Shown in pieces: positions 1-11,456 of a stretch of DNA of 64,000 bases. This DNA is from Chrysopilus asiliformis (lineage: Eukaryota; Arthropoda; Insecta; Diptera; Rhagionidae), in contig OZ035960.1 in the NCBI GenBank assembly GCA_964034945.1, forward strand, positions 83,824,148 to 83,888,147, read 5' to 3'. Below the pieces are notes generated by a model that worked only from the letters and a program-made list of their open reading frames with translations, was not told where the DNA came from and did not search any database. Made by a program: the position numbers and the translations under genes. How positions within the stretch are numbered: position 1 is the first letter of the stretch; each line of letters opens with the position of its first letter.

Positions 1-698
1 TCAAAACTGGTCAGGGTCATAAATTCACAAGATTGTTTCTAAATAATGTATCAGATGTGAAGTGAAACGGATTTTAGAAATAGGAAATAAATAAAAAATT
101 ATAATTTTCGCAATATTTTTTCACATCTCTATAATAAACATTTAATATTGCTAACATTAAAAAAAAATCTAAAATTAAAATGGCCAACTTCAAAGTATTT
201 ATTTGTAATTCTTTTGCTCCTGACCTATTTCTGGCGAAATAGAGGGGAAATGATATTTAAAGGAATATATGTTTTTTTTAAATTTATTTTTGGCAGACGT
301 TTGGCGGCTTTCTATTTTTTTTATATCTTTGAGCGACAGTTATGTTGTTGTTTTATCTCGCAGGCCAAAAGATTCGAGAAAAATTTAATAACTTTCAATT
401 AATTTTCAAGTAATAAACACGTGAATGTATTTGAACGGATCGCAATATGGCGAGTAAGATATTGTATAGAAATTTGCCTTTTTGAATAATAAAGCAATTG
501 AGACTTTTTTATTGTGAGGAATTTTGATAAAAAAGCGTCTGGCTGAATTCCAAATACTTCGGAAAACTTTTTTTCCATAGTTTATTTTTATAAATATGGA
601 ATTTCTTAACAATTCTTAAAAAAAATAAACAAATAAATAATCAATTTCGGCTTATAACAGGTGTTATTAAAATTTCATATATTATTATTATGTGACTT

Positions 699-829
699 AG
701 GGCGTTTGCGCCAACTATTCTTAACAAGTTAAGTTGTACTTAGACTGCTTAAATCGTAGAAATTCCGTAACTTAAATAATTTAAGTTGAACATAAGTTGC
801 TAAGCTTCGTTGGTGCAAACGGCACTTCA
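699..829. mobile_element. Short palindromic MITE
   Basis: Ends are inverted: GGGCGTTTGCGCCAAC on the left and the complement of GCCGTTTGCACCAAC on the right, with further partial pairing inside (AACAAGTTAAG / CAACTTATG). About 130 bp. No clear target duplication (TTA versus TTC), so the superfamily is uncertain. Confidence 0.5.
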
Positions 830-1599
830 CAGCTTAAATAAGTGAGTAATAGTCGAAACCTACACCTTTGTTTTTTTTATAAGATCTCCAATTATTTTTA
901 GATTATACAAGTTATTTTTACTTTTAAATATGTACATTCGAATACATAAAACCAGTTAAACGTTTGTGTGATGTTTTTCACATTTTATTATACTTTGTAC
1001 TGATGAAAATGAAAAACATTTAAAATATCCAAAGGCGAACCAGCGTAATCCATTGACTCACTAAAACAGAAATAGCTAAATCGACATATGCAATTCTGAA
1101 TTTAGAAGTTATTTATCTATTGAGGTATAGATTTAGACAGAATTTTCCAGTTCGGCTAAGAATATTTTTAGTGAACCGTTCAAGTTCTACAGCAGAAAGT
1201 CAAGGACAAAAAATACAATTCTAAACATGAGACTCTAGTTGCCAATATCTTATTTGTATGTGGTTCAAACAATAAGGAATCCGCCTCCTGGTGTTAATAT
1301 TCGTAAGAGTTGTAAAATTTATATATACCTTTTGGAAGAATTGCGCTCGGTTGGAGTAAAATGATCAAGGCAGGTTCGAACCGGCTCTTCTTGCCTGTGT
1401 GCAAGTAATAATCAGCGTTCTTTGAAAAAGCCTTTTAAAAACGGCTTGGGATTTTTTCGTTAGTAGCAGTTTTTTGCTTTCCAAATTAGTTTTCCCATCG
1501 ATTAGGTAGATTTAAAACATTGGACCCTATTAATAGTCATAAAGATAAACTGAAGCACTTTTGATGAGATTTTATTTGTAAAATAATTAAATAAAATTT

Positions 1600-2610
1600 A
1601 AAAAGAAGCTTTTGTTGAAAAAATTTGCTAAAAAGAAAAAAAAACTAATTTCTTGGGTGCTGTGTATCGGAAATAAAAGCGTGATAAATAGTTATTTTAT
1701 TTTTTTTTGCTTTTGTCTCGCTTTTATTTCTGATACACAGCACACAAGAAATTTTTTTTTTCTTTTTTAGTACATTTTTTTAAAATAACAGCTTTTTCAA
1801 ACTTTTTTTTTTATTTTATACTTTTTAGTCATTTTGTATTTGATTAATTTTACTAAAAATCCAAAATGGCGTCTGTGTTTCGTCACGCTTGAATATACTT
1901 TTAGTCCTTGAATATGTAACATTGCCCTTGAGAGATCCTTACGAAATTTTCGACTCCAGAATTGTATTCAGCGCGGCCCCAAATACCCCAGGTAAGATGT
2001 TTTCGCGGAACGTTTGAGAAAAATGATAATGACGTTACACTTACAAGGCTTTCCGTTATTCTTATGGACTTCTTAACGTCAGAATCGGATTCAGCGACCC
2101 CAAAAATCGCCAGATGTGTTGTTTTCTCGGTAAATTTAAGGAAAAGGATAATTCAGTTATCCTTACAGACTTTTTAATACCAGAATCCTATTCAGCGACC
2201 CCAAAACCCCCATACCAGATTTTTTTACGGAAAATTTGAGAAAAGCATAATCATGTTTTTCTTAAGGCCTGTGTTCACGTGGAAGTTTATTTGCAGAAGT
2301 CGCTTCTAGCAGAGACTTCTGGAAGTTTTTCCCGTGGAAACACTAACTGCAAGTGAATTTCCAGAAGTTGTGACACCAGAAATCTCTTCTAGAAGCGACT
2401 TCTGCAAATAAACTTCCATGTGGACACAGGCCTTTACAGGACCTGCCCTTATCCCTAAAAGGACGAAGTAGTGAAAATATTGTATTGTCATTACGTATGT
2501 GTACAAAATGTCAAGTCAATCGGATCAGTGGAATGATCCACTTACAAGATTTGAGCCTGACAGACAGACAAACAGACAGATTCGAAGGCAAGCTAAATAA
2601 AAGCTTTTAA
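1600..2610. repeat. Foldback-plus-tandem composite repeat, copy 1
   Basis: In order: a long inverted repeat (about 1610-1800) whose arms contain GCTGTGTATCGGAAATAAAA and its complement, three diverged units of a 122-bp tandem repeat (about 1930-2255, each with TTCAGCGACCCCAAA), then a tail with AAGTAGTGAAAATATTGTAT, a GACAGACA tract and CGAAGGCAAGCTAAATAAAA. The same order recurs at 39485-40560. A MITE sits inside at 2265-2433. Confidence 0.75.
2265..2433. mobile_element. PIF/Harbinger-like MITE with TTA duplication
   Basis: 169 bp, ends AGGCCTGTGTTCACGTGG and the complement AGGCCTGTGTCCACATGG; the inverted pairing continues through AAGTTTATTTGCAGAAGTCG. It is flanked by TTA at 2262-2264 and 2434-2436, and the tandem unit it interrupts is continuous once it is removed. 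A 3-bp TWA-type duplication is typical of PIF/Harbinger. Confidence 0.8.
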
Positions 2611-3529
2611 TAAAAATCTTTACATTTTTGCCTTTTACCGAAAATCGAAATCTTTTACTTTTCTCAAGATATTTCAGACTCGATTTCTTACAATATCGTT
2701 TTAAGCTAGCAACATGACAGGCTTATCGAAAGTCTTGGGCTGTTCACACTAGAATTTTAAAAAAAAAAGACGTACTAGACCTAAACCGCGGAGTGGTTGC
2801 GATCTAGGCGAAAAGTTTCTTAATGCTTATGAAAAATGCACACGGAATAATATATTTTGTTATTACAAAACTTAAGGAGATTCTGTTGCTTAAGAAAGCA
2901 ATAAAGCTTCTATTGTATAGAATGAAGTAAATATTAGTCCCGGACTCCTAAAAGGCTAACTTTGTCTATAGGAAAATAAATAGCGAAAACAGGTCGTAAG
3001 TTTTGATATTTTGGGACGATTTAAAGACTCTTTACTCTTTATCTTGACGCTTCAAAGCACTCTGACTCTTGGAGTACTTTCTACTATCAAACGCGTTAGC
3101 GCTTTAACATCTGAATAAAAATTTTGTTTTGTGAGGGATTTTTGAAAAAGTGTGAAACAAATGAAGAATTTAAGGTAGCATTAATTGAAAAAATAATGAA
3201 TTTATGCAAAAAAACATTTTTGATTATTTTATTTCTGTATTTGTCTTTTAATATTGCTCGAAAGACGAAGTTGATCAGAACGTAAAAAGAATTGGGATGT
3301 AAAATTTAGCATGATCGGCACGCGACCGTAACCTTTGGCCATAGACATTACGGCAGGATAAGAACTGGAATTGGTTGTAGCGTCAAAAAAGCTAAAGCTA
3401 ATAAATTTAATAGAATTCTATGATGAATGGATTGTGCAATTAGTAGTAAAGTAAGACTGTATTTATTGGTAATTTCAAAATTTACCTCGTATCAAAACGC
3501 ATTATTATAAGATTAAAGACTGTATTCAT

Positions 3530-4030
3530 CAAAAATTTCGACCTCCTAATTTCGCCTAAGGAACATTTCCCGAGCACTCCTGAGTCGATTTATACAAAAA
3601 TATCTTTCTGTCTGTAAATCGATATCTAATCGAAATATTCATATTTTTATATAAACTAATATTTTATTCGCCGGGTGATAGTGTAAATTGTGCAGAAACA
3701 TAGATTTTGTATAAGAAAGTCATGTGCTGTGCACATCAGATGTTTTTTTAAACTATTGCTAATTGTTAATGCATCTTTACATTTTTATTCGAAGTCGTAG
3801 TACGTAGTGTAATAAAGTATTGTAATCATAAAAAATTGGACGCTCTCGACTGGAGTCATATTACACAAATGTCTTTCTGTCTGTGTAGAAGATTTCTCTA
3901 AAACTTCGTAAATTAGAGTCATGAAATTTTATAGGAATATTTGGTCCTGGAATCGGATGATCCTATCAACTTTTCGCGGAAATCCAATAACGCGAACTGA
4001 TGAAAACTACAAAAGTCTTTCTATCTATCT
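3530..4030. repeat. Dispersed repeat 'G', fragment
   Basis: Contains AACATTTCCCGAGCACTCCT, whose complement recurs near 50830, and a 3640-3740 segment (AACTAATATTTTATTCG, then GCAGAAACATAGATTTTG) that recurs near 31135. Interrupted at its right side by the SINE copy at about 4030. Superfamily not recognised. Confidence 0.5.
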
Positions 4031-4575
4031 AATAGCGTTACATCCCAAAGTGGGAATGGGCCTCCTCAATGGCCGCGTTCAGACGTGGTGGAAACTGGTT
4101 GACTTCACCAAGTTTCCACTCGATTTTACGGGCCAGACGCTATCGGGTGTATGCGGGGAATTCACCTTCTGGCTAGGCCGGGTGAACTTGGTTGAAAACA
4201 CATACACACATAGATTTCAATGGTGGGGGTTCACAAAATTTTTCTTGCTACATGCACACATTGACATAGCATGTGTATATATTCTGCAGTGCAAAAGTTG
4301 AAAAACACTACGTGAGAACGCAAGCAGGTTTTTTCACCCAGAGCAACTTGGTTGACTTCAACCAGTTTCAACCTCGTCTGAACGCAGCCAATTGAGGTTT
4401 CATAACAATTTCTTCCCTGCTACGCACCTACAAGTTTTTACATGAATTGCGAACCATGGATGAATTACAACATTTGTAAGGCTTTTACGTCGCAACGTAT
4501 CAACAGCAGAGGCCGTAATAGCAATCTAGACCGATGATGTCGTTAGCACCAAGCGGCAACAAGTCTTGTTGAAGA
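4030..4575 (-). mobile_element. tRNA-derived SINE, 5'-truncated copy
   Basis: On the minus strand this matches the body of the SINE at 54138-54476: the shared text includes GTTGCCGCTTGGTG, GGCCTCTGCTGTTGATACG, AATTCATCCATGGTTCGCAA, and the 3' end GATGTAACGC followed by a short tandem tail (TAGATAGATAGA). The tRNA-like head is missing. A 319-bp MITE splits the copy at 4071-4389. Confidence 0.75.
4071..4389. mobile_element. MITE inserted in the SINE copy (AAT duplication)
   Basis: Ends GGCCGCGTTCAGACG and the complement GGCTGCGTTCAGACG, with inverted pairing continuing through GGAAACTGGTTGA. AAT flanks both ends (4068-4070, 4390-4392). The SINE copy at 54 kb shows the empty site CTCAATTGAGG, so the insertion borders are certain. 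A 3-bp duplication suggests PIF/Harbinger. Confidence 0.8.
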
Positions 4576-4990
4576 TAATAAAATTTCCTACACTTTTTTC
4601 TTTTACTAGAACTCGATATTTCCAACTCTTATAGAGATATACAGCTATTTTAAAATATACCGCTATTTTTTGCGATTATCTCGAAATTAACGGTTTTTTT
4701 GGTGGTTAATGTATGAAATGAATTAATGAGAATAACATTTCCCACAATTCTTCTATGTATTGTTATTTGCAATGTTTATTGTTTCTCGAGATATTTCCAT
4801 TAAAAATTTAAAAATCAGATTTTTGCAAATTGCTTGCAAACTAAACTAACGGTTTTGTTTTGAAGAGAAAAAAAATCAGGTAAAGGAGGAATTATAGATA
4901 GTAAAATTCTCGACATTTTTGCCTCTGACCGTAAATCGGTATCTTTTACCGTTATCGAGATATTTCTTATAAATTTGGTTTTTTTTCTTT
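4570..4990. repeat. Dispersed repeat 'G', second part
   Basis: Collinear with 30600-31190: shared stretches include ACCGTAAATCG(A/G)T followed by TATCGAGATATTT, TTTTTGCGATT(A/G)TCTCGAAA, and TTTTTGCAAATTGCT. It ends within 40 bases of the stop that follows the 326-codon exon's donor. Confidence 0.6.
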
Positions 4991-5026
4991 ACATCCTAAA
5001 GGTTTTATTGAGCGATAGTAGTTTAC

Positions 5027-6004
5027 CTCATCATCTTCCATTATTGTGCGATCATCGTCTGAATAGTTTCTGCTTATCGATCGCGAACGTTCTGTTCGTG
5101 GCAACGTTTTCGATAATTGGTAACCTTTGATAAGGATATTCGTAGCACTTCGGGATCGCCCCAAACTGCAGCCGCGATCCATGCTACGTTCTCTTTGGCG
5201 TTCAATAAGACTGATGGTATCGTCATCATTTGAACCACGTCCAAGATATTTCCATTCCTCCATTACGTGATCGGTACGTCTCAAAAAGTTGTCGATTTTG
5301 GCACTTAGATAATTGGATGACGTTTGCGGATCTAAATGAGCAGGTGATGGCCGAAATGTTTGATGTACAGGTTGTTTTTTACATCCCATCACGAATGACA
5401 TATTGGCGTCGAAAACTACTGGCGATTGTTCCAAATTACGCACTTCGGCGAAATCGAAAGATTGCTCTTTGGAATATGTTTGTGGGAAAATTCGACGGGG
5501 TGTTACTGAGCGACCTGAATGATTGTATATCGAGGATCCCAAACCAGAAATCGATGAAATACTGCTTCGCGTTGATAGTGGGCTAGGAGACCTTGATGTG
5601 AATATCGATGGTTCCCGTGATGGAGTACGGGACATCCTTAGGTCATTTGAATATGTGCTGTATCTGGATGGTGGTAATTTTAACGATATCTCATAGGGTT
5701 GGTATTTAGTAGCATTCGAGGCTAGACACGGTGGACTGATTGGTCGCATTCTATTATTCAATTGTGTTAATTTGATTTGCTTACGAACACGAACATGTGA
5801 TTGAGGTGGTATAGGGGGACGAGCCCCACTTTCTCCATTGTAATTACATAAGGCGGTAGTCACAGCTCTTCGAAATACTGGCAATATCGGACGAGTTGTG
5901 GACACGGGCCCAGTTGAAGGTGACGGTGACGCTTGCTTTGTCGAATCTGATGTAGCAGCGCCCGGTACATTGCTAAGAACTGTTGCTGGTGGATTCGGAG
6001 CCAT
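5027..6004 (-). CDS. Candidate second alternative first exon (326 codons) of myosin-18 tail isoform
   Basis: An open frame on the gene strand in the intron after the first coiled-coil exon. The first ATG in frame is at 6004 (MAPNPPATVLSNVPG). The frame extends upstream only through a TTG and then meets an in-frame TGA, so it is an initiating exon. It ends GAT GAG|GTAAAC, a good donor in phase 0, matching the phase-0 donor of the last tail exon seen. Unspliced it would stop 20 codons later at 4967 with no AATAAA nearby. The protein is basic, Pro- and Ser/Arg-rich: PVFRRAVTTALCNYNG, PPIPPQSHVRVRKQIKL, SRTPSREPSIFTSRSPSPLS, then a more ordered-looking part YLSAKIDNFLRRTDHVMEEW, GRSRSATNILIKGYQL, and an acidic end DDDRTIMEDDE. 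It is not recognised as a known domain. It could instead start an unrelated gene continuing left of the window. Confidence 0.65.
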
Positions 6005-6454
6005 GAATTGACGATTTATGCTACGAATTGAGTTTTTCAATTCCTTAATTCAACCAGACTGCAGTTAATTTTATTATACGATGCACTGTTTGAGTATTGC
6101 GAGTATTTTCGGAGCACAGATAAAAATAACAACAAGCAACAAGCAGGCAAAACAGAACAGAAAAAAATATTATGTACAACAATTTGAATTAAGTAATAAG
6201 AGCGTGAAAAAGAAAACAAAACAGGTCGTTGATTAACTATAAATAAACACTATTTGGAAATAATATTTTACAGTATTTTTTTTACAGTTTTTAAAGTATT
6301 TTTTTTTGTATTTAGCTTCTAAATATATCACAATAAATCTAGTCACGACAGTCACTAGCGGATTTTTTGACAAAAAATGTAATAATAGTCGATTTTAATG
6401 CGGCAAGAAAACAAATTAAAAATCCAAAGAAAAACGAAAAAAAATTTAACCGCA

Positions 6455-6475
6455 AACGACGACGAGGTCGTCGTT
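6455..6475. promoter_or_regulatory. GC-rich palindrome upstream of the 326-codon exon
   Basis: Perfect 9-base arms AACGACGAC and GTCGTCGTT around GAG, about 450 bases upstream of ATG 6004, in a short CG-containing island (CCGCGCGTCG follows) within otherwise AT-rich DNA. Its placement suits a promoter or 5' leader of the candidate exon; function is inference. Confidence 0.25.
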
Positions 6476-6826
6476 ACATCCGCGCGTCGTGTATCTTAGC
6501 CTAAAACTTGACTGCGACTGAGTAGCAGCTGAGGATAAAAACGGCTAAAACACTGCTTCCTCAATGTTCGTGCGTGTTGAGCGCTGCAAAATTATTTTTG
6601 GTTTTCTTTCTAAATAGCAATAAAAAAAAATAGTCTAGAAATCTGGTCTGATATACGTTCAACAATAATATATACAATTTCTTGCAATATTTTGTTAACT
6701 GAACCGAAAATCGGAAAATCGAAATTTCGCAAAATACACTAATAACGTCTAGCCGGTCAGGGTTTCATTGAAAAAGTATTAAGATGCAAGAGTTTCGCAA
6801 TCTGATCAGAATTTTTCTACACTTTG

Positions 6827-6877
6827 ATCAGGTTGTGAAAACTCTTGCACAAAAATGCAAGAGTTTCACAACCTGAT
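6827..6877. repeat. Hairpin
   Basis: Arms of 22-23 bases (ATCAGGTTGTGAAAACTCTT and its complement) around a 6-base loop; the left arm differs by one base. A third diverged copy of the arm (GATGCAAGAGTTTCGCAA) lies at about 6783. Confidence 0.7.
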
Positions 6878-7154
6878 AAAAATTTTTTTTGTTTTGATAT
6901 ATTCGAATTGTCGATTATACTTTCGACGGTATTGAAGTGGTTTTTTTTTAACAAAAAGGAGGACATTTTTTTCCTCAGTTTGACAAAAAAATATGTCCAA
7001 CATATTATTGTGAAAAGCTGCACCCACTTAATTCCCAAAAATATATTTTTCATTCAGAAACTTTTAAAATAGAGACGAAAGATCTTTATAACCGCTTATT
7101 TTGTTAAAAGGCTGTAAATTTTTTGATTAATAATTGCTAAAGTTTAATCAGTTG

Positions 7155-7821
7155 CAGCCTTATTAATAAACGTTAGTTAATTTTTATCAATGGTTTACGC
7201 AGTGGATAACTCGAAATTCTTATTAATAAAAAATTTTAAGAGTTAACTGACGTTAGTTAACTTTGTGTTAGCTAACATACCGATTTCCTCGAGTTAAGGA
7301 GTTGATAACTCTTGACGGCGCATAACTCTTGCAAAAAAGACTGGAAGAAGCAATGATCCATTAAAAAAATGCAATTTATGTTGTTTTATTATATTACCTT
7401 ATCACTTGAACACCAATTTTCTGATCGCTTTCCTTCAATTTTTAAATTTTCCACTTTTAATTACTTTGCAGTGAATCACAATTAAAATAAAAACATTAAT
7501 TTCACTCCTATTTTAATATTGTCTCCAAGGAAACGGATTTAAAAAACCAAAATATGACTTATTTTAATATCGTCTCCAAGGAAACGGATTTAAAAAACCA
7601 AAATTTGACTTAAATGTAAAAGATTTTCGTATTTTTTGGTACAATTCGGCACAAGGGTTGCCGTATTCCAGCGAAATTTTTAAATAAAATACGAGTTAGC
7701 TATTATATGGAGGAAATTTTTTTATTAATAAGAATAGTTATCTAATGGATAAGTTTGCTATCTCGGAGTTAGTTAGCACATGAGTTATCTCCGTGTTAGG
7801 GATTTTTTATTAATAAGGCTG
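7155..7821. mobile_element. Non-autonomous TIR element with CAGCCTTATTAATAA ends
   Basis: Inverted ends CAGCCTTATTAATAAA / TTTATTAATAAGGCTG, with TTG on both outer sides. No transposase. It contains repeated GAGTTA/GTTAAC motifs and a 51-bp tandem duplication at 7509-7610 (TATTTTAATATTGTCTCCAA). Superfamily unresolved. Confidence 0.65.
7509..7610. repeat. 51-bp tandem duplication
   Basis: Two nearly identical units starting TATTTTAATAT(T/C)GTCTCC and ending CAAAAT(A/T)TGACT, inside the TIR element. Confidence 0.85.
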
Positions 7822-8199
7822 TTGGTGTTTAGCCACATAAAATCGACGTCCCATCACGTAACATACCGTCCCAGACCTCATACAAATATTGATCTGTTTC
7901 GTAAAAAACTTTTCCATGACATAATAGAATTTTGCTTAACAAAACCACGTGAGAAATTTTGCTGAGATTTTATTGGCCTATTTTTCAAAAATGCATTAAA
8001 AAGCAAAACAGTTCTTCTAATTCAAATGCGTTGAATCTTTAGAAACGTTGTTAAATGATTTTAAAATTCTGCCAGAACACCTTGAGTGAGGGTTGAAAAT
8101 TTCCTGTTTTTGAAATATTCTTTATGGGGCTACGCTCAACAATATAATAAAATCCACGAATAAATGTCTATATTATTGAGATCATAGATAATTATCTAT

Positions 8200-8250
8200 G
8201 AATATAAACACCAGTATTGATCATTATAATTATCAATACTGTTTATATTC
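8200..8250. repeat. Hairpin
   Basis: GAATATAAACACCAGTATTGAT pairs with ATCAATACTGTTTATATTC across an AT-rich loop. Confidence 0.6.
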
Positions 8251-8873
8251 TTATATAATTTGCGTAAATCACTGTTTTTCGTATAAATAAGTGGTATATA
8301 TAAGGTACAAGTCAAGCGCCTGTTAGCCTGTGTCAAAATCCTGTTAGCCTATGTCAACTGTGGCCTGTAGCAGGCAGACCAAGTTATCCTAGAAATACCT
8401 AATTCAAGTGAACTCGTGCAGCTTCTTACGCCCTACTTGTTACAGATTTTATTTTTGAATTTCTCCAGCCTCAGGATGACATTTTTACTTTTCCTAACGC
8501 AGGTGTACGCACTAAATTTTCCTGCTGGAAGCCAATTACGTTATAACCAAGTCGACGACTTTTACTCAATTTTTCTAAATGTAGAAACAGTGCGAGGTGA
8601 TGTACGATGAATTTTGAAATAAATAGAAGCTTATAAAGTCGATCAAAAAGTTAATATTTGCAAATATGTCCATTCTATTGCAGTTTAGGGGAACAAAACT
8701 TAAAATCAAACCTGAGCTCAATTTCATAAAAAGAAACAAAAATTATCGGTTGTAATCAACACAAAACTTTCCTCTGCAAGTAAAAATGAGTAAACACAGT
8801 ATGATTATCTCACTAGTAGGGGCTGCGTCCGAACCTCTTCGCGGTTCATCCCTCCTCCTAGAGGCCTGCGGCC

Positions 8874-9323
8874 TAGGGATGTCAAAATTTTGAAAAAAAA
8901 CCGGTTTTCGATTAAACCGGTTTTTAAGACTTCGGTTTAAACCGGGTCCAAAAAACCGGTTATTAAAACACAGAAAAACCGTTTTGTTCAAATTGGGTAG
9001 GTTAGGTCTTAGACGCAACACTATAAGGCAAACAAAAGACGTGAAATGCCATATAATCCATTAAGAGGCCATAAATGGCACAATATAATATTGTATTTGG
9101 TTTAGAGTGCCTATAAGGAAGTGTTTCTAACAAATCAGTTGCACGAAAATTGGTTCAAAATTATTTTTCCGTACAAAAAAAATGATCGGTTTTTTTGAAC
9201 GGTTTTTGGCTTTAAAAAAAAAAAACCGGGTATAACCGTACAAAAAAAACACCGAAAAAAACCGGTTAACCGAAGCAAAAACACCGGGTAACCGGTTTAA
9301 CCGGTTCTTTTTTGGCATCCCTA
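8874..9323. mobile_element. hAT-type MITE with ACCGGTT repeats
   Basis: Ends TAGGGATGTCAAAA and complement TAGGGATGCCAAAAAA, flanked by 8-bp CTGCGGCC / CTGCGTCC (one mismatch). The interior is a string of AACCGGTT/AAACCGG motifs on both arms. An 8-bp duplication and this end suit hAT. No transposase. Confidence 0.75.
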
Positions 9324-9331
9324 CTGCGTCC

Positions 9332-9440
9332 TCCTCCGAATCCTCGGCCTTCGGCAACAAATCAAACGCGGCTTCCGGCCGAGCTTTTAATCTATCTATC
9401 TATACTGAGAAATATCGGAAAAAATTTCAAAATACATATA
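9332..9440. repeat. Host repeat split by the mariner element
   Basis: GC-richer text (CCTCGGCCTTCGG, CGCGGCTTCCGGCC) and TCTATCTATCTA that continues after the mariner at 10235 with AAATTTCGTCGAAATCGGTT and a GACAGACAGACA tract. It resembles non-LTR (RTE-like) 3' ends seen in arthropods, but the assignment is weak. Confidence 0.35.
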
Positions 9441-9489
9441 TTGGGTGTACAAATAAGTTTCAGCCGTTTTTTATCAAAAATTGCTCATT

Positions 9490-10029
9490 TTTTGTGAAAG
9501 AATGGTACATTATGTTCTATTCGAAGTATTGCTTGCCACTACTTTTTCTCATCTTTCTGACAGCAAACGTATACCGCGTCGGGAGAATGCTTCATCTTTT
9601 GAGGCTATCCACGAATCGATCCAAGTTTTGACTTCTTCGCAAGAACGGAAGTGTTGCGTAGCCAGGCCATGTGTCATCAATCTGAACAAGTGGTAGTCGA
9701 AAGGAGCGATGTCTGGAGAATACGGCGGGTTTTTTTTTTTTATAATTTCAGCCAGAGTTTAGGGGAAGACCCTTTAATGCCGAAGCACAGCTCGGGTGGG
9801 GTAAGACGTTCCATTTTAGTGTTTTCAGGTAGGTTTTGACCGGCGACGCAACATGTGGACGAGCATTATCATGCAGCAAAATAACTTTGTCGTTTCTGGA
9901 GTAGTAGTGGGCGTGCTTTTCCTTGAGTGCTCGACTCAATCTCATAAATTGTGTTCGGTAGACAGCCCCAGTAATGGTTTCGTTCGGTTTCAGCAACTCA
10001 TAATACACGACACCAACCTGATCCCGCAA
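9490..10029 (-). pseudogene. Mariner transposase remnant
   Basis: Minus-strand reading GVVYYELLKPNETITGAVYR, LSRALKEKHAHYYSRNDKVI, LLHDNARPHVASPVKTYLKT, LKWNVLPHP, then after the insert PPYSPDIAPFDYHLF and a tail ending near 9590. HDNARPH and SPDIAPFDYHLF carry the second and third catalytic Asp of the mariner DD34D triad. The N-terminal DNA-binding half is missing, and the reading is broken by about 70 bp of LINE sequence. Confidence 0.88.
9729..9798 (-). mobile_element. LINE 3' end inserted in the mariner
   Basis: About 70 bp, minus strand, ending in an A-rich tail (GAAATTATAAAAAAAAAA). It matches the 3' ends at 11457 and 58677 (AGGGTCTTCCCCTAAACTCTG). A short CCCG-type repeat flanks it. 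It is a severely 5'-truncated non-LTR retrotransposon and dates after the mariner. Confidence 0.75.
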
Positions 10030-10234
10030 ATGACGCTTATTCGGCTAAAAACTCGACATTTTCGCACATAAAAGAATAAATTATGATGATAAAAATTCAC
10101 TAATATTTCAAGGTGATGTTGTCGACAGATGTCAAACCTTTCGATAATGACGTTTTACATCTGACGGTTTTAATCATAACTTACTGGAGCGCCAACTTTT
10201 GTCAAACGGCGGAAAATTATTTGTACACCCAATA

Positions 10235-11456
10235 TTTTGAAACAGTGTGCAAAATTTCGTCGAAATCGGTTGGTCCGTTTTCACGTGATGCCGAAACAAA
10301 CATTTAGATAGACAGACAGACAAGAACATTTTTTAAAAATGTATAGATAAACAAGGAAGACACTTTTTGCGGGTACCTACTATTTTTTGTGTGCAAAATC
10401 CCTGGTCTTTTTATTTTATGTATTCGATAGCTTCAGACTAAATTCTGCGCAAATTAATTTCCATAAAATATCTTTGGCTCTTAGGATTTTTTAATTCCAA
10501 GAAATGTTTGCCCCAGTTTTATGAATGAGAATAGCAATTAAATCTTTTTTATATTCGCGTTGATGGGTAAAAGAAAACGGAAATACGGGAAAGTAAAAAA
10601 AAAATTTTCGATAATGTTTTATACCAATATCTCTACATCTACACAGTTGAGAAAGTGAACATAGTTTTTTTTTTGCAATAAAGGAATTTAAATATATAGA
10701 AAGGAAAATTTTGAAATTAGGAAGTGATAGAATAAAAATTGTTTTATTACAATGATGAAAGAAATACGTACTCATAGTTTTCAGTCAACATGATTGAAAT
10801 ATCCACGGCAACAACAAAAATAAATAAATAAAAATGTCTAGTTTATATAGAATTTTTATGAAAAAAATCATCTTTTTTTGATTTTTCTCAAAAACTAGAG
10901 CCAATCTGACTAGTCCCACTTTGAGATTCGGAATCAGCGACGTTAAATTATTCTGAAAAGATTGTAATCTTTGTGCAAAAAAATGGCTGTTGTGCAATGT
11001 TTTGGGCTATTCAAGCAATTTTGTAAATGCACACATAAACAGCGTACACCGCTGACTGACAAATTCTAATGACGGATTTAGAGTATGCTTCACTCTAGTT
11101 GAAGAGTGCTTACTTTATTTAATACAATTTTGTTAGAAAAAAATTGTCGAAATTTTCTATTCAATTAAAAATTGAGCATTTTTTCCAGCAAAAAGAGCAT
11201 AATCGGGGTCAAAAGTTTAGTTTTCGAGATGTCGGGAAACATGCCTGAATTGGGGATTTTAGGCATTACAAATATGCACTTAATGCAAATGTTCAGGTTT
11301 TCCTGAATTAACGAAAAAAAAAAATTTCATATATTTGTCCCGTAGTTTTTTTTCGAGTACTTATCATGTAAAAAATCTATTCTGCAAAGAACGTATAGAA
11401 TTTAAAAAAAAACCGTGTCGAGCAGAAATCATGCTAAACGAGGATATTTTTTTTAA
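10235..11456. other. No gene; eroded repeats
   Basis: Starts with the second half of the mariner's host repeat (to about 10345). The rest is AT-rich DNA in which I see no exon or clear element. Confidence 0.5.

Larger units (their letters stand above)
9441..10232 (-). mobile_element. Deleted mariner element
   Basis: 792 bp with inverted ends TTGGGTGTACAAATAA and TTATTTGTACACCCAA, each bordered by TA (9439-9440 and 10233-10234). Full mariners are about 1.3 kb. The minus strand carries the C-terminal half of a mariner transposase, broken by a retrotransposon insertion at about 9729-9798. Confidence 0.9.

Noticed and set aside
5230..5586. 118-codon plus-strand frame
   Set aside because: Antisense shadow of the better-supported minus-strand exon 5027-6004.
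6005..6040. Extension of the 326-codon exon to a TTG start at 6040
   Set aside because: TTG is not a usual eukaryotic start; the first ATG is at 6004 and an in-frame TGA lies just upstream.
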